Of a stretch of DNA of 64,000 bases, positions 26,468 to 35,011 are shown in pieces. The notes beneath the pieces were generated by a model. It saw only the letters and a list, made by a program, of their open reading frames with translations, searched no databases and was not told the DNA's origin. Where the stretch lies: contig DAOTUU010000027.1 in assembly GCA_034436555.1 (NCBI GenBank), positions 16,441 to 80,440 of the forward strand. Reading direction: 5' to 3'. Origin of the DNA: JAFMJV01 sp034436555. Lineage in GTDB: Bacteria; Chloroflexota; Limnocylindria; Limnocylindrales; CSP1-4. The translations under genes and the position numbers were made by a program. How positions within the stretch are numbered: position 1 is the stretch's first letter; the number at the start of each line of letters is the position of its first letter.

Positions 26468-27310
26468 TCACCAGACGGTCCAGCCGCCGTCGATCACGAG
26501 GTCCTGCCCGGTGACATACGCTGCCCCGGGCGAGGCGAGGAAGACAGCCGCTGCCTTGAGGTCATCCGCGCCGCCCATCCGGCCCATGGGCACGGCCGCA
26601 TGGAACACGCGCAGCATCTCGTCTGAGCCCATGCCCGACGCCTCGTTCTGCTCCGAGCCGGCGAAGCCGCCGGGGCTCAGCGAGTTGATGGTCACGCCGT
26701 GCCTCGCGAGGCGCGGCGCAAGGTAGTGGGTCACCCCGTGGACCGCGTGCTTGGAGGCGAAGTACGACGGCACGTCCCAGTCCAGTCCGGGATAGAGGTC
26801 GGGGTTGCCCCCCATCTTCCCGTACACCGACGCGACGTTGATGATGCGACCCCAGCCCCGCTCCATCATGCCCGGCGCGAACAGCTGGATCAGCCGGAAC
26901 TGGGCATCCACGTTGAGCGCGAACGCCCGCCGCCACTCGGCGAGCGGCACGTCCTGCCAGTGCTGGTTGGGCCCGATCCCCGCGTTGTTGAGCAGGATGT
27001 CCACGGCGCCCGCGGCATCGCCCAGGCGCAGCACGTCCTCCTCCACCGTGATGTCCGCGGGCACCGTCAGGACCTGCCGCCCGTGTGCCCGGAGCAGCTC
27101 CGCGGACGCCTCCAGGGCTGCCGCGCGACGGCCGCAGATCACCAGGTCGGCGCCCGCCTCGGCGAGCCCCAGCGCCATCTGTCGTCCGAGGCCGCCGCCC
27201 GCTCCCGTGACCAGCGCCCGGCGCCCCTCCAGCGACAGGAGCGCCAGGCCCGGCCGACTGCCGCCTCCACCGGTCGCGTCCGGACCCTTCGGTCCGCCCG
27301 GCCCGCTCAC
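26468..27310 (-). CDS. SDR oxidoreductase 1
   Basis: The 280-residue protein has the short-chain dehydrogenase features TGAGGGLG (about 36-43, cofactor), NNAG, the catalytic Ser in NVASVYG, and the Tyr-Lys pair in SYFASKH; it ends DGGWTVW. The Ser-Tyr spacing is long because of an insert of about a dozen residues, shared with SDR 2 at 30665, so the two are close paralogues. Its GTG start overlaps the stop of the permease-ATPase gene as GTGA (27307-27310), so both form one operon. It probably oxidises a hydroxyl of the imported compound. Confidence 0.85.
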   Translation of the reverse strand: MSGPGGPKGPDATGGGGSRPGLALLSLEGRRALVTGAGGGLGRQMALGLAEAGADLVICGRRAAALEASAELLRAHGRQVLTVPADITVEEDVLRLGDAAGAVDILLNNAGIGPNQHWQDVPLAEWRRAFALNVDAQFRLIQLFAPGMMERGWGRIINVASVYGKMGGNPDLYPGLDWDVPSYFASKHAVHGVTHYLAPRLARHGVTINSLSPGGFAGSEQNEASGMGSDEMLRVFHAAVPMGRMGGADDLKAAAVFLASPGAAYVTGQDLVIDGGWTVW

Positions 27311-29316
27311 GCGGGACCTGCGGATGTCAGGGGCGCCGTCGCAGTCGGTGCGGACGGGGGGCCACCGGGCACCGACCCCGGACGGAGACCGGCCATGAGG
27401 TGGATGAGGTCGAGCTGCGTGAGCGCCTCGATCGGGCCGTCGTGGACGACCCGGCCGAGGCGCAGCACGACCGCCCGGTCACCGACCTCGAAGATGGTGT
27501 CGATGTCGTGGCTGATGAGGATCACCGCCGCTCCTCGGTCCGCGAGCGTGCGCACGAGATCCAGCACGTTGCGGGTCTGCTTGACCCCCAGGGCGGCGGT
27601 CGGCTCGTCCAGGATGACCACCTTGACGCCATCGCCCGCGATGCGCGCGATGGCCACCGACTGGCGCTGGCCGCCCGAGAGGAGGCGCACGGGTCGCTCG
27701 TCGTCGTCGAGCGCGATGCCCAGCTGGACCAGCCGCTCGTGGGCCATCCGCCCGCCACGCGCGTCGTCGCGCACCGAGAACGGGCCCAGCGGGACCCTCA
27801 CCGGCTCGGCCCCCAGGACCAGGTTGTACGAGGCGCCCAGGTTCGGGCACAGGGCCAGGTCCTGGTAGGCCGTCTCGATGCCCTGGCTGCGGGCGTCGTG
27901 CGGGTTCCGGATGGTCACCGGCCGGCCATCGATGGCGATGGTGCCGCCGTCCGCCTCCACGGCGCCGCTGAGCATCTTGATGACGGAGCTCTTGCCGGCT
28001 CCGTTGTCCCCCACGAGGCACACGATCTCGCCGGCGTGGACCGCGAATGAGACCCCCCGCACGGCGACCACCGAGCCGTACGCCTTGCGCAGGTCCGTGG
28101 CCTCGATGACGGGGCGGCCTCGCTCCCTGCCGGGCGGGGCGGCGCGGCGCGGCGGACGCTCCAGGGAACGCGCCTCCGCCGTGGCCGGGTCGACGCTGGA
28201 GGCGGCGGTCTTGCGATGCTCTCGCCGGTACACCGCCAGCTGATCGAAGGCGAGGGCCAGCAGCAGCACGCCTCCGCGGGCGATCTGCTGCCAGAAGTCC
28301 GGGACCCCCACGAAGATGATGCCCGCGTCCAGCACGCCGATTGTGACCACGCCGATGATCACCCCGAGCGGATGCCCGGATCCGCCGCTGAAGGCGACAC
28401 CGCCCAGGATCACGGCCGTCAGCACGTCCAGCTCGAAGTTCGTGCCCACCTGTGGCTGAGCACTGCCCAGGCGAGCCGTGGTGAGCACCGCCACGAGGCC
28501 CACGAGGGCCCCGTTGACCATGAACAGGTTCGTGGTCAGCCGGTTCGTGCGCACGCCCGCCAGACGGGTTGAGGGCTCACTGCCCCCCAGCGCGTAGATG
28601 CGCAGACCGACCACGGTCTTGAGCAGGATGAAGCTGCCCACGAGGAACACGACGCTGGCCACGAGCACCGGGATGGGCACCGGCCCGATGTCACCCCGGC
28701 CGATGTCGAGGTAGCCCTGGGGGAAGCCGTAGACCGCCCGGGCGTCGGTCAGGACGAACGCGAATCCGCGGTAGATGGTGGCCAGGGCGAGCGTGACGAT
28801 GAGCGGGTTGATCTTGAGGGCGCGCACCAGGCGTCCGTTGAACAGGCCGATGAGGCCGCCCATCAGGACACCCACGACCACGCCCAGCACCGGCTGCTGG
28901 GTGTCCCGCACCACCGTGGCGGTGGTCACCGAGACGATGGCGTAGATGCCGCCGATGGACAGGTCCACGTTGCCGCCGATGAGCAGCAGCGCCGACCCGA
29001 ACGCGGCGATGCCGATGGCCGTGACGTTCAGCAGGATCGTGAAGGCGTTGTCGACCGTGTGGAAGCGCGGGAACGACACGCTCAGCCCGATGATGAGGAC
29101 CACGCACAGCACCGCGAGACCCAGTCGGTTCGCGGGATCCCAGGGCTTCTCGGATCCGCCCAGCGCCCGGCTCAGGGCACTCCGCCAGCCGCCTCCCGTC
29201 ACGGGCGCGGCCGCCCCCGCCGCGGTCACCGGGATCGCCCTGCGGTGCCGGGCATGGCGCTGGGTCCAGGAAGCATCTCGCAGCCCTCGTATGCGGTTGG
29301 TGCGTCTCTCGATCAT
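27307..29316 (-). CDS. fused ABC permease-ATPase (sugar-type importer)
   Basis: The 669-residue protein joins an RbsC/FrcC-like permease (about residues 60-375, around nine membrane segments, with the family motif GGNVDLSIGG and a GLRIYALGGSEPSTRLAG loop) to one ATPase domain (about 415-640) with Walker A GDNGAGKSS, signature LSGGQRQ, Walker B VVILDEPTAALG and the switch His in LISHD. In ribose-type systems permease and ATPase are separate and the ATPase is usually a tandem double domain. Here a homodimer would supply two permease and two ATPase halves. The ATG at 29316 is uncertain. The binding protein at 25108 completes the importer. Confidence 0.9.
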   Translation of the reverse strand: MIERRTNRIRGLRDASWTQRHARHRRAIPVTAAGAAAPVTGGGWRSALSRALGGSEKPWDPANRLGLAVLCVVLIIGLSVSFPRFHTVDNAFTILLNVTAIGIAAFGSALLLIGGNVDLSIGGIYAIVSVTTATVVRDTQQPVLGVVVGVLMGGLIGLFNGRLVRALKINPLIVTLALATIYRGFAFVLTDARAVYGFPQGYLDIGRGDIGPVPIPVLVASVVFLVGSFILLKTVVGLRIYALGGSEPSTRLAGVRTNRLTTNLFMVNGALVGLVAVLTTARLGSAQPQVGTNFELDVLTAVILGGVAFSGGSGHPLGVIIGVVTIGVLDAGIIFVGVPDFWQQIARGGVLLLALAFDQLAVYRREHRKTAASSVDPATAEARSLERPPRRAAPPGRERGRPVIEATDLRKAYGSVVAVRGVSFAVHAGEIVCLVGDNGAGKSSVIKMLSGAVEADGGTIAIDGRPVTIRNPHDARSQGIETAYQDLALCPNLGASYNLVLGAEPVRVPLGPFSVRDDARGGRMAHERLVQLGIALDDDERPVRLLSGGQRQSVAIARIAGDGVKVVILDEPTAALGVKQTRNVLDLVRTLADRGAAVILISHDIDTIFEVGDRAVVLRLGRVVHDGPIEALTQLDLIHLMAGLRPGSVPGGPPSAPTATAPLTSAGPA

Positions 29317-29398
29317 CCCGGGCGCCCGGTCCGTGATCGTGGCGGGCGTCGGGTCCCGCCGGCACCTCCGGCGTGATCCTGCTGCTGGGCCGCAGAGC

Positions 29399-29450
29399 GA
29401 AACCGCGGTTCAGAACCGCGAGCCTATCGGTCGCGGACCCGCGATGTCAA
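29399..29450 (-). promoter_or_regulatory. promoter and operator of the permease-ATPase operon
   Basis: On the minus strand TTGACA (29450-29445), an 18-nt spacer and TAGGCT (29426-29421) are followed after 9 nt by GAACCGCGGTTTC (29411-29399), the shared palindrome with one mismatch. The -35 element is back to back with that of the divergent alcohol dehydrogenase promoter, two bases apart. Confidence 0.75.
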
Positions 29451-29452
29451 GG

Positions 29453-29514
29453 TTGACACGGTCCGGCGTTGGCCCCTAGCCTGTCCGTGCCGCGAAGGCG
29501 AAACGCCGTTTCGC
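29453..29514 (+). promoter_or_regulatory. promoter and operator of the alcohol dehydrogenase operon
   Basis: TTGACA (29453-29458), an 18-nt spacer and TAGCCT (29477-29482) are followed by GCGAAACGCCGTTTCGC (29498-29514), a perfect 7+3+7 palindrome. The position downstream of the start site fits repression. Confidence 0.8.
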
Positions 29515-29563
29515 GTAGGACGGCACCGCCGCCGATCACCCACCCGAGAGGTTCGTTCCACCA

Positions 29564-30652
29564 ATGCGCGCACCGGTGCTCTACCAGCCCAAGCAGCCCA
29601 TCGTCATCGAGGACGTGGAGCTCATCGCCCCTCGCGCGGGCGAGGTCCACGTGAGGATGGCGGCCGCGGGCGTGTGCCACAGCTGTCTCCACGTCATGGA
29701 CGGCTCCTACGAGGGATCGCCCCTGCCGATCGTGCTGGGCGACGAGGGCGCCGGCGTGGTCCAGGCGGTGGGCCCCGGCGTCACCCGCGTCAAGCCCGGC
29801 GACCACGTGATCGTCTCGTGGGCACCCTCGTGCGGCCACTGCCGCCAGTGCACCCGGGGCAAGCCCTACATCTGCGAGAACCAGCCGCCCTTCGGGTTCC
29901 TGCACGACCACACGACGCGCTTCGTGAAGGACGGCCGGGAGATCCACCACTACGGTCCGGCGACCTACTCGTCGGAAACCGTGATCCCGGAGAGCTGCGC
30001 CATCCCCATCCGCAAGGACATGCCCCTGGAGCAGGCCGCGCTCATCGGCTGCTCGGTGACCACGGGCGTGGGCGCCGTGACCTGGACCGCGAAGGTCCCC
30101 TCGGGCGCCAGCCTCGCAGTGTGGGGCTGCGGCGGCGTGGGCCTCAACGCGGTGCAGGGCGGTGCGCTCGTGGGCGCCACGCCCATCATCGCGGTGGACA
30201 CCGTGGACCGGAAGCTGGACTTCGCGCGGGAGATGGGCGCCACCCACACGTTCAACGCGAAGCAGCCGGATCTCGCCGACGCCATCAAGGCGGTCACCGG
30301 CGGACGCGGCGTGGAGTATGCCGTGGTGGCCGTGGGCGACAACCGCGCGGTCCAGCAGGCCTGGGCGGCGACCCAGAACGGCGGCACGGTCGTGATGCTG
30401 GGGCTCATGCCCACCGGGGCGATGCTGTCGGTGGACCCCATCCGGTTCATCGGCCACGAGATCAAGCTCATCGGGTCGCGCTACGGCTCGGCGGTGCCTT
30501 CGGACGATTTCGCCCGGCTGGTGGACCTGTACCTCGATGGCAGGCTGAAGATCGACCAGCTGATCACCCGGCGCTATCCGCTCGACGACATCAACGAGGC
30601 GCACCGGGCGCTCGCGGACGGCGAGCTCGCCCGGGGCCTGCTCGTCTACTGA
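29564..30652 (+). CDS. zinc-type alcohol dehydrogenase
   Basis: The 362-residue protein is a medium-chain dehydrogenase of the class III/AdhC-like group. The structural-zinc loop is present (CGHCRQCTRGKPYIC), the catalytic ligands Cys38 and the later Cys in IGCSVTTG are in place, and WGCGGVG is the NAD(P) motif. The usual GHE motif is GDE here: Asp60 replaces the His ligand of the catalytic zinc. The activity is an alcohol oxidation in the island's pathway; NAD or a bound NAD with an external acceptor are both possible. First gene of a rightward operon of five genes (29564-33738). Confidence 0.85.
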   Translation: MRAPVLYQPKQPIVIEDVELIAPRAGEVHVRMAAAGVCHSCLHVMDGSYEGSPLPIVLGDEGAGVVQAVGPGVTRVKPGDHVIVSWAPSCGHCRQCTRGKPYICENQPPFGFLHDHTTRFVKDGREIHHYGPATYSSETVIPESCAIPIRKDMPLEQAALIGCSVTTGVGAVTWTAKVPSGASLAVWGCGGVGLNAVQGGALVGATPIIAVDTVDRKLDFAREMGATHTFNAKQPDLADAIKAVTGGRGVEYAVVAVGDNRAVQQAWAATQNGGTVVMLGLMPTGAMLSVDPIRFIGHEIKLIGSRYGSAVPSDDFARLVDLYLDGRLKIDQLITRRYPLDDINEAHRALADGELARGLLVY

Positions 30653-30664
30653 GCGGGTCGCGTC

Positions 30665-31450
30665 ATGGGACACCGACTGCTGGAGCTCACCGGCAAGCGG
30701 GCGCTCATCACGGGAGCCGGCCGTGGGCTGGGTCGAGCGCTCGCCCTGGGCTACGCCGAGGCGGGCGCTGACATCGTCATCGGCGCCCGCGGCGAGGAGC
30801 GCCTGCGGGAGACCGAACGCCTCGCCCGGGAGCTGGGCGCGACCGTCACCGCGGTCGTGGCGGACGTCACCGACGAGGCCGACGTGCGCCGCCTGGCGGA
30901 TGCCGCCGGCCCGGTCGACATCCTCATCAACAACGCCGGCGGCGCGATCTGGCAGCCCTGGGAGACGGTGTCCCTGGACGACTGGCACCAGGCCTTCCGA
31001 CTCAACCTGGACGCCCCCTTCCGGCTCATCCAGCTCCTGGCCCCCGGGATGCTGGAGCGCGGCTGGGGCCGCATCATCAACATCGCGTCGGTCTACGGCT
31101 CGATCTCGCCCGACCGGCGCTACTACAAGCCCGATTGGGACGTCTCGTCGTACTTCGCCACGAAGCACGGCATCAACGGCCTGACGCGCTACTTCTCCAC
31201 GCGCTTCGCGCGGCAGGGCGTGACCGTCAACTCGCTGTGCCCCGGCGGCATCATGACCGCCGACCAGGACGCGGAGCTGCCCGACGACGACCGCGAGCGC
31301 CTCACCCGCTTCAGCGACGAGATGGTGCCCATGAACCGCCTGGGCGGCGCGGACGACTACGTCGGTCCGGCGATCTTCCTGGGCTCCCAGGCGTCGCAGT
31401 ACGTGACCGGCCAGCTGCTCATCGTGGACGGCGGCTGGTCGGCGTGGTGA
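30665..31450 (+). CDS. SDR oxidoreductase 2
   Basis: The 261-residue enzyme shows TGAGRGLG (cofactor), NNAG, catalytic Ser in NIASVYG, and SYFATKH for Tyr and Lys; it ends DGGWSAW. It is closely similar to SDR 1 at 26468, including the long Ser-Tyr insert and the words RGWGRIIN. It lies 12 nt after the alcohol dehydrogenase gene and 4 nt before the cupin. The two paralogues sit on opposite sides of the divergent operators, so they are probably co-induced and act on related hydroxy intermediates. Confidence 0.85.
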   Translation: MGHRLLELTGKRALITGAGRGLGRALALGYAEAGADIVIGARGEERLRETERLARELGATVTAVVADVTDEADVRRLADAAGPVDILINNAGGAIWQPWETVSLDDWHQAFRLNLDAPFRLIQLLAPGMLERGWGRIINIASVYGSISPDRRYYKPDWDVSSYFATKHGINGLTRYFSTRFARQGVTVNSLCPGGIMTADQDAELPDDDRERLTRFSDEMVPMNRLGGADDYVGPAIFLGSQASQYVTGQLLIVDGGWSAW

Positions 31451-31454
31451 GCTG

Positions 31455-31874
31455 ATGCCCTACGTGCCGCCCGGTGACGCCGTCGCGCGCCCGGACACGG
31501 ACCTCGGCGCGCTGGCCGCGGAGCGCGGTCCCGGGCCGTGGCGCATCCCGCTCGTGGGAGACCCGGGCGTGCGCGCCGTCCTCCTGGGCTGGCCGCCCGG
31601 CTTCCGGACCATCCCCCATCGCCACCCCGGCGCCAGCGAGCTGTTCGCGGTCCAGTCGGGTCGCATCGGGTTCCGGTTGGCGGATCTGCCCGAGGTGGAC
31701 CTGGAACCCGGCAGCTTCCTCGTGGCACGGCCCGGAGAGCTCCACGGCCTGCGCGTGCTGGGCGACGAGCCGTCGGTGCTGCTGGCCATCGTGGGCCCCA
31801 ACGAGGACCGCCCCGACGAGCAGGTCGAGGACCCCGACGCGTGGCCGGACTGGCAGGTACCCTCGGGCGCATGA
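31455..31874 (+). CDS. cupin-domain protein
   Basis: The 139-residue single-domain cupin has the metal-binding pattern IPHRHPGASELF (His, His, Glu) in motif 1 and GELHGLRV (His) in motif 2, with the Gly-rich turn SGRIGF between. Small cupins of this type isomerise or dioxygenate sugars, or sense them. It overlaps the following enolase-superfamily gene by the ATGA at 31871, so the two are translationally coupled. Function unknown; a sugar-acid or keto isomerase would suit the context. Confidence 0.8.
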   Translation: MPYVPPGDAVARPDTDLGALAAERGPGPWRIPLVGDPGVRAVLLGWPPGFRTIPHRHPGASELFAVQSGRIGFRLADLPEVDLEPGSFLVARPGELHGLRVLGDEPSVLLAIVGPNEDRPDEQVEDPDAWPDWQVPSGA

Positions 31875-32965
31875 GGATCACCAGCGTCACCGCGACCACG
31901 TGCGTCGTGCCCCTCCCCCGGCCCATCGTCATGGGCGAGATCCGCTTCGACGCCCGCGAGTACATCGTGGTGGAGGTCGCGGCGGACTCCGGCCAGACCG
32001 GCATCGGCTTCGGGATGACCCGGAACGCGCCCGTGAAGGCGGTCATCGACCGGAGCCTCGCGCTATCCCTGGAGGGCAGGGACCCGCTCATCACCGAGGG
32101 GCTGTGGGACGCGCTCTACCACCGCAACCTGCCCCAGGGCCAGCGGGGCATCTTCATGCGCGCCCTGTCGGCGGTGGACATCGCCCTGTGGGACCTCAAG
32201 GGCAAGGTCGCCGGACTGCCGGTGTGGAAGCTTCTGGGCGGGGCCCGCGAGCGGGTGCCGGTGTCGGTGGCGGGCGGCTATCCCGCGTCGGACCGGACCC
32301 TCGCCGACTTCGAGGCGGAGATCGCGGACTACGCCGCCAAGGGCTACCGGACCATCAAGATCGCGGCCGGCGAGCTGGACGACGACACGGTCCGGCTCCG
32401 TGCGGCCCGGAGGGTCCTGGGGCCCGACATCGCGCTCGCGGACGACATCCATTGGGCCTTCCGAGACCTCCTCTCGGTGGTGCCCACGGTGCGCCGCTGG
32501 GCGGACCTCGATCTCGCCTTCCTGGAGGACCCGTTCCCGTCGGAGCTGGTCGACCTGTCGGTGCAGCTCCGGGAGCAGACCGGCCAGCGCCTCGCCCTGG
32601 GTGAGGACACGGTCGGTCGCTGGGCGTTCAAGGAGCTCCTGGAGCGCCAGAAGCCGGACCTGCTGCGCGTGGACGCCACGGTCGCGGGCGGCCTGTCCGA
32701 GGCGGCGAAGATCTGCGCCCTCGCGGCGGCCCACGGCGTGCCCGTGTTCCCCCACGTCTTCCCCGAGGTCCACGTCCACCTGGGCGCGGCGTTCCCGGGC
32801 ATCGCGATGGTGGAGATGACCGACCCGACCTACCAGACCGAGACGCTCTACACCCTGTTCAAGGAGTGGGTGCGGTTCGAGGACGGCCACCTGGTGGCCC
32901 CCGAGGCGCCGGGCCTGGGCGTGGAGCTGGACCGGGACGCGCTCGAGCGCTGGGCGGTCCGATGA
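31871..32965 (+). CDS. enolase-superfamily (mandelate racemase/MLE-type) enzyme 2
   Basis: The 364-residue protein begins MRITSVTATTCVVPLPRP and has the barrel motifs YRTIKIAAGE (Lys region), ALADDIHWAF, FLEDPFP and ALGEDT (acidic metal ligands), VDATVAGGLSEA and FPHVFPEVHVH (His). It is cytoplasmic and probably dehydrates or epimerises a hydroxy acid. It is only distantly like the members at 19964 and 33750. Coupled to the cupin upstream and, by another ATGA (32962), to an SDR downstream. Confidence 0.85.
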   Translation: MRITSVTATTCVVPLPRPIVMGEIRFDAREYIVVEVAADSGQTGIGFGMTRNAPVKAVIDRSLALSLEGRDPLITEGLWDALYHRNLPQGQRGIFMRALSAVDIALWDLKGKVAGLPVWKLLGGARERVPVSVAGGYPASDRTLADFEAEIADYAAKGYRTIKIAAGELDDDTVRLRAARRVLGPDIALADDIHWAFRDLLSVVPTVRRWADLDLAFLEDPFPSELVDLSVQLREQTGQRLALGEDTVGRWAFKELLERQKPDLLRVDATVAGGLSEAAKICALAAAHGVPVFPHVFPEVHVHLGAAFPGIAMVEMTDPTYQTETLYTLFKEWVRFEDGHLVAPEAPGLGVELDRDALERWAVR

Positions 32966-33738
32966 CCGGCGCGAGTGCGGCGCCGCTCGCAGGTCGCACC
33001 GCGCTCGTCACGGGCGGCGCGCGCGGCATCGGCCGGGCGATCTGCACCGGGCTCGCGGCGGCCGGCGCCGCGGTCTGCGTCAACTACGCGTCCCGCTCGG
33101 ACGAGGCGGACCGGACCGTCGGGCTCATCACGGATGCGGGCGGCCGGGCCGTCGCGCATCGCGCGGACGTGGCGATCGCGGCGGAGGTGGATGGGCTGGT
33201 CGCCGCGACCGTGGAGCGGTACGGCGGCCTGGACATCGTGGTCAACAACGCGGCCATCACCGATGCTCATCGCGCCTGGACGGCGGTCACCGAGGAGGCC
33301 TGGGACCGAGCCATGGCGGTCAACCTCAAGGGCTGCTTCCTGACGTTCCGGGCGGCCCACCGCCACCTGGTCGCGGGCGGTCGCGGCCGGGTCATCAACA
33401 TCTCCTCGGTCACGTTCCTCACCGGCCAGGGACACCTCCTGGACTACGTCTCCAGCAAGGGCGGCATGGTCGGCTTCACCCGGACGCTGGCGCGCGAGGT
33501 GGGCCGCGACGGCATCACGGTCAACGCCATCACGCCCGGCGCCATCCTCACCGAGGCGGAGGTCGCGATGTTCCCGGACCAGGAGCGGGTCGCGGCGGAC
33601 ATGGCCAGGCTCCAGTCGCTGCCGCGCCGCGGTCTGCCGGACGACATCGCCAACGGCGTCGTCTTCCTGGCGGGCGACGGGGCGTCGTTCATCACCGGTC
33701 AGACGCTCAACATCGACGGCGGCTGGGCGATGCACTGA
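32962..33738 (+). CDS. SDR oxidoreductase 3 (FabG-like)
   Basis: The 258-residue enzyme is a classical SDR: TGGARGIG cofactor motif, NNAA, catalytic Ser in NISSVTF, Tyr-Lys in YVSSKGG, end DGGWAMH. It is closer to FabG-type enzymes than to SDR 1 and 2 and lacks their insert. It ends the rightward operon 11 nt before the convergent enolase-superfamily gene. The substrate is unknown. Confidence 0.85.
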   Translation: MTGASAAPLAGRTALVTGGARGIGRAICTGLAAAGAAVCVNYASRSDEADRTVGLITDAGGRAVAHRADVAIAAEVDGLVAATVERYGGLDIVVNNAAITDAHRAWTAVTEEAWDRAMAVNLKGCFLTFRAAHRHLVAGGRGRVINISSVTFLTGQGHLLDYVSSKGGMVGFTRTLAREVGRDGITVNAITPGAILTEAEVAMFPDQERVAADMARLQSLPRRGLPDDIANGVVFLAGDGASFITGQTLNIDGGWAMH

Positions 33739-33749
33739 CCGCTCGAGGG

Positions 33750-34868
33750 TCAGCAGGCCACCAGCAGCGGCGCCCCCAGCGCCCGCGGATCCACGGTGAT
33801 GCCCAGGCCCGGACCGTCCGGGACCGGGCCCTGGCCGCCCGCGGACCGGGGCGCGTACCCCGCCACGTGCTCCTGGGTCCAGTCGTTCATGAACGAGACC
33901 GCGAACAGCGCCTCCGGAGGGACCGCGGCCGCCAGATGCGCCACGGCGGCGGACACGATGTCGCCGCCCCACGAATCCTCGATCGTGAGCCGGATGCCGA
34001 GGGCCACGGCGGCATCGCGGATGAGCCTGGCGGGCGTCAGCCCCCCCACCCGGCCGATCTTGAGGTTGACGTGATCCATCGCCTCCAGGGCGACGGCGCG
34101 CGTGAACACTCCCAGGTCCGTGATGACCTCGTCGAGCACCATCGGCAGCGACGTGACATGGCGCACCGCGAGGCACTCGTCCAGCGTGGGGCAGGGCTGC
34201 TCCAGGCGGTAGCGGGGCAGGTCGCACATCATGCCGGCCGCGAGGATCGCGTCCTGGCGCCGCCAGCCGCCGTTCGCGTCGCCCAGGATCTCATCCTCCG
34301 GGTCGGTCGCCGCCACCACGGCCGCGGCGCGGACGGCATCCTCGGCGGGCGCGCCGCCCAGCTTGAGCTGGAAGCGGTGGACCCCCGCCGCGCGCTCGCG
34401 CTCCACGGCCGCGGCCATCGCCTGGGGCGGCCCCAGCGGGATCGCCACGTACAGCGGCAGCGCGGCCTGCGCCCGGCCCCCGAGCAGGGACCACAGAGGC
34501 ACCCCGAGGGAGCGCGCCCAGGCGTCCCAGCACGCCATGTCCAGCGCGGAACGCGCCTCCGGGTGACCCCGCAGCGCACGCTCCATGCGGGCCGCGATGC
34601 CCGCGCCGTCGGCCAGGTCGGCGCCGATGAGGGCGGGTGCCAGCACCCCCAGCGCCGCACGCACGCCGTCCGCGTGGGCCGGCAGGTAGGTCGGGCCCAG
34701 CGGGCACGCCTCTCCGTATCCGATCGCCCCGTCGGCGGTGATGACCCGGACCACGGTCGAGGCCAGCGCGTCGATCACGCGGCCGCCGGACATCACGTAG
34801 CTGCCGTGGGCATACCGCAGCGTGTAGCCGTGGACCTCGATCCGCTCGATCGTCGTGGCGCGTCCCAT
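33750..34868 (-). CDS. enolase-superfamily enzyme 3, hydroxyproline-betaine epimerase/cis-3-hydroxyproline dehydratase group
   Basis: The 372-residue protein shares the layout and several words of HpbD and cis-3-hydroxy-L-proline dehydratase: GYGEACPLGPTYLPAHADG, QLKLGG, LGDANGGW, LEQPCPTLDE, VLDEV, NLKIGRVGGLT, IEDSWGGDI and the end PDGPGLGITVD. The Lys residues of QLKLGG and NLKIG are the two acid-base lysines of this group, which act on cyclic amino acids such as proline derivatives. This assignment is from recognised motifs. It suggests that the island handles an imino acid or similar nitrogen compound, which would also fit the transaminases and M81 enzymes. Confidence 0.8.
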   Translation of the reverse strand: MGRATTIERIEVHGYTLRYAHGSYVMSGGRVIDALASTVVRVITADGAIGYGEACPLGPTYLPAHADGVRAALGVLAPALIGADLADGAGIAARMERALRGHPEARSALDMACWDAWARSLGVPLWSLLGGRAQAALPLYVAIPLGPPQAMAAAVERERAAGVHRFQLKLGGAPAEDAVRAAAVVAATDPEDEILGDANGGWRRQDAILAAGMMCDLPRYRLEQPCPTLDECLAVRHVTSLPMVLDEVITDLGVFTRAVALEAMDHVNLKIGRVGGLTPARLIRDAAVALGIRLTIEDSWGGDIVSAAVAHLAAAVPPEALFAVSFMNDWTQEHVAGYAPRSAGGQGPVPDGPGLGITVDPRALGAPLLVAC

Positions 34869-35011
34869 CGTCAGGCTCCCTCGTCCCGCTCCACCGCGAC
34901 CGAGGATCCCTCGGCGGGCGTCGGTGTGGTCGCGGTCGTTCGCATCATGCCGTCATGGTCTTCCATCCGACGCGACACGGCATCGGCGGTCCGCGCGTCC
35001 CGGCCGACGGG

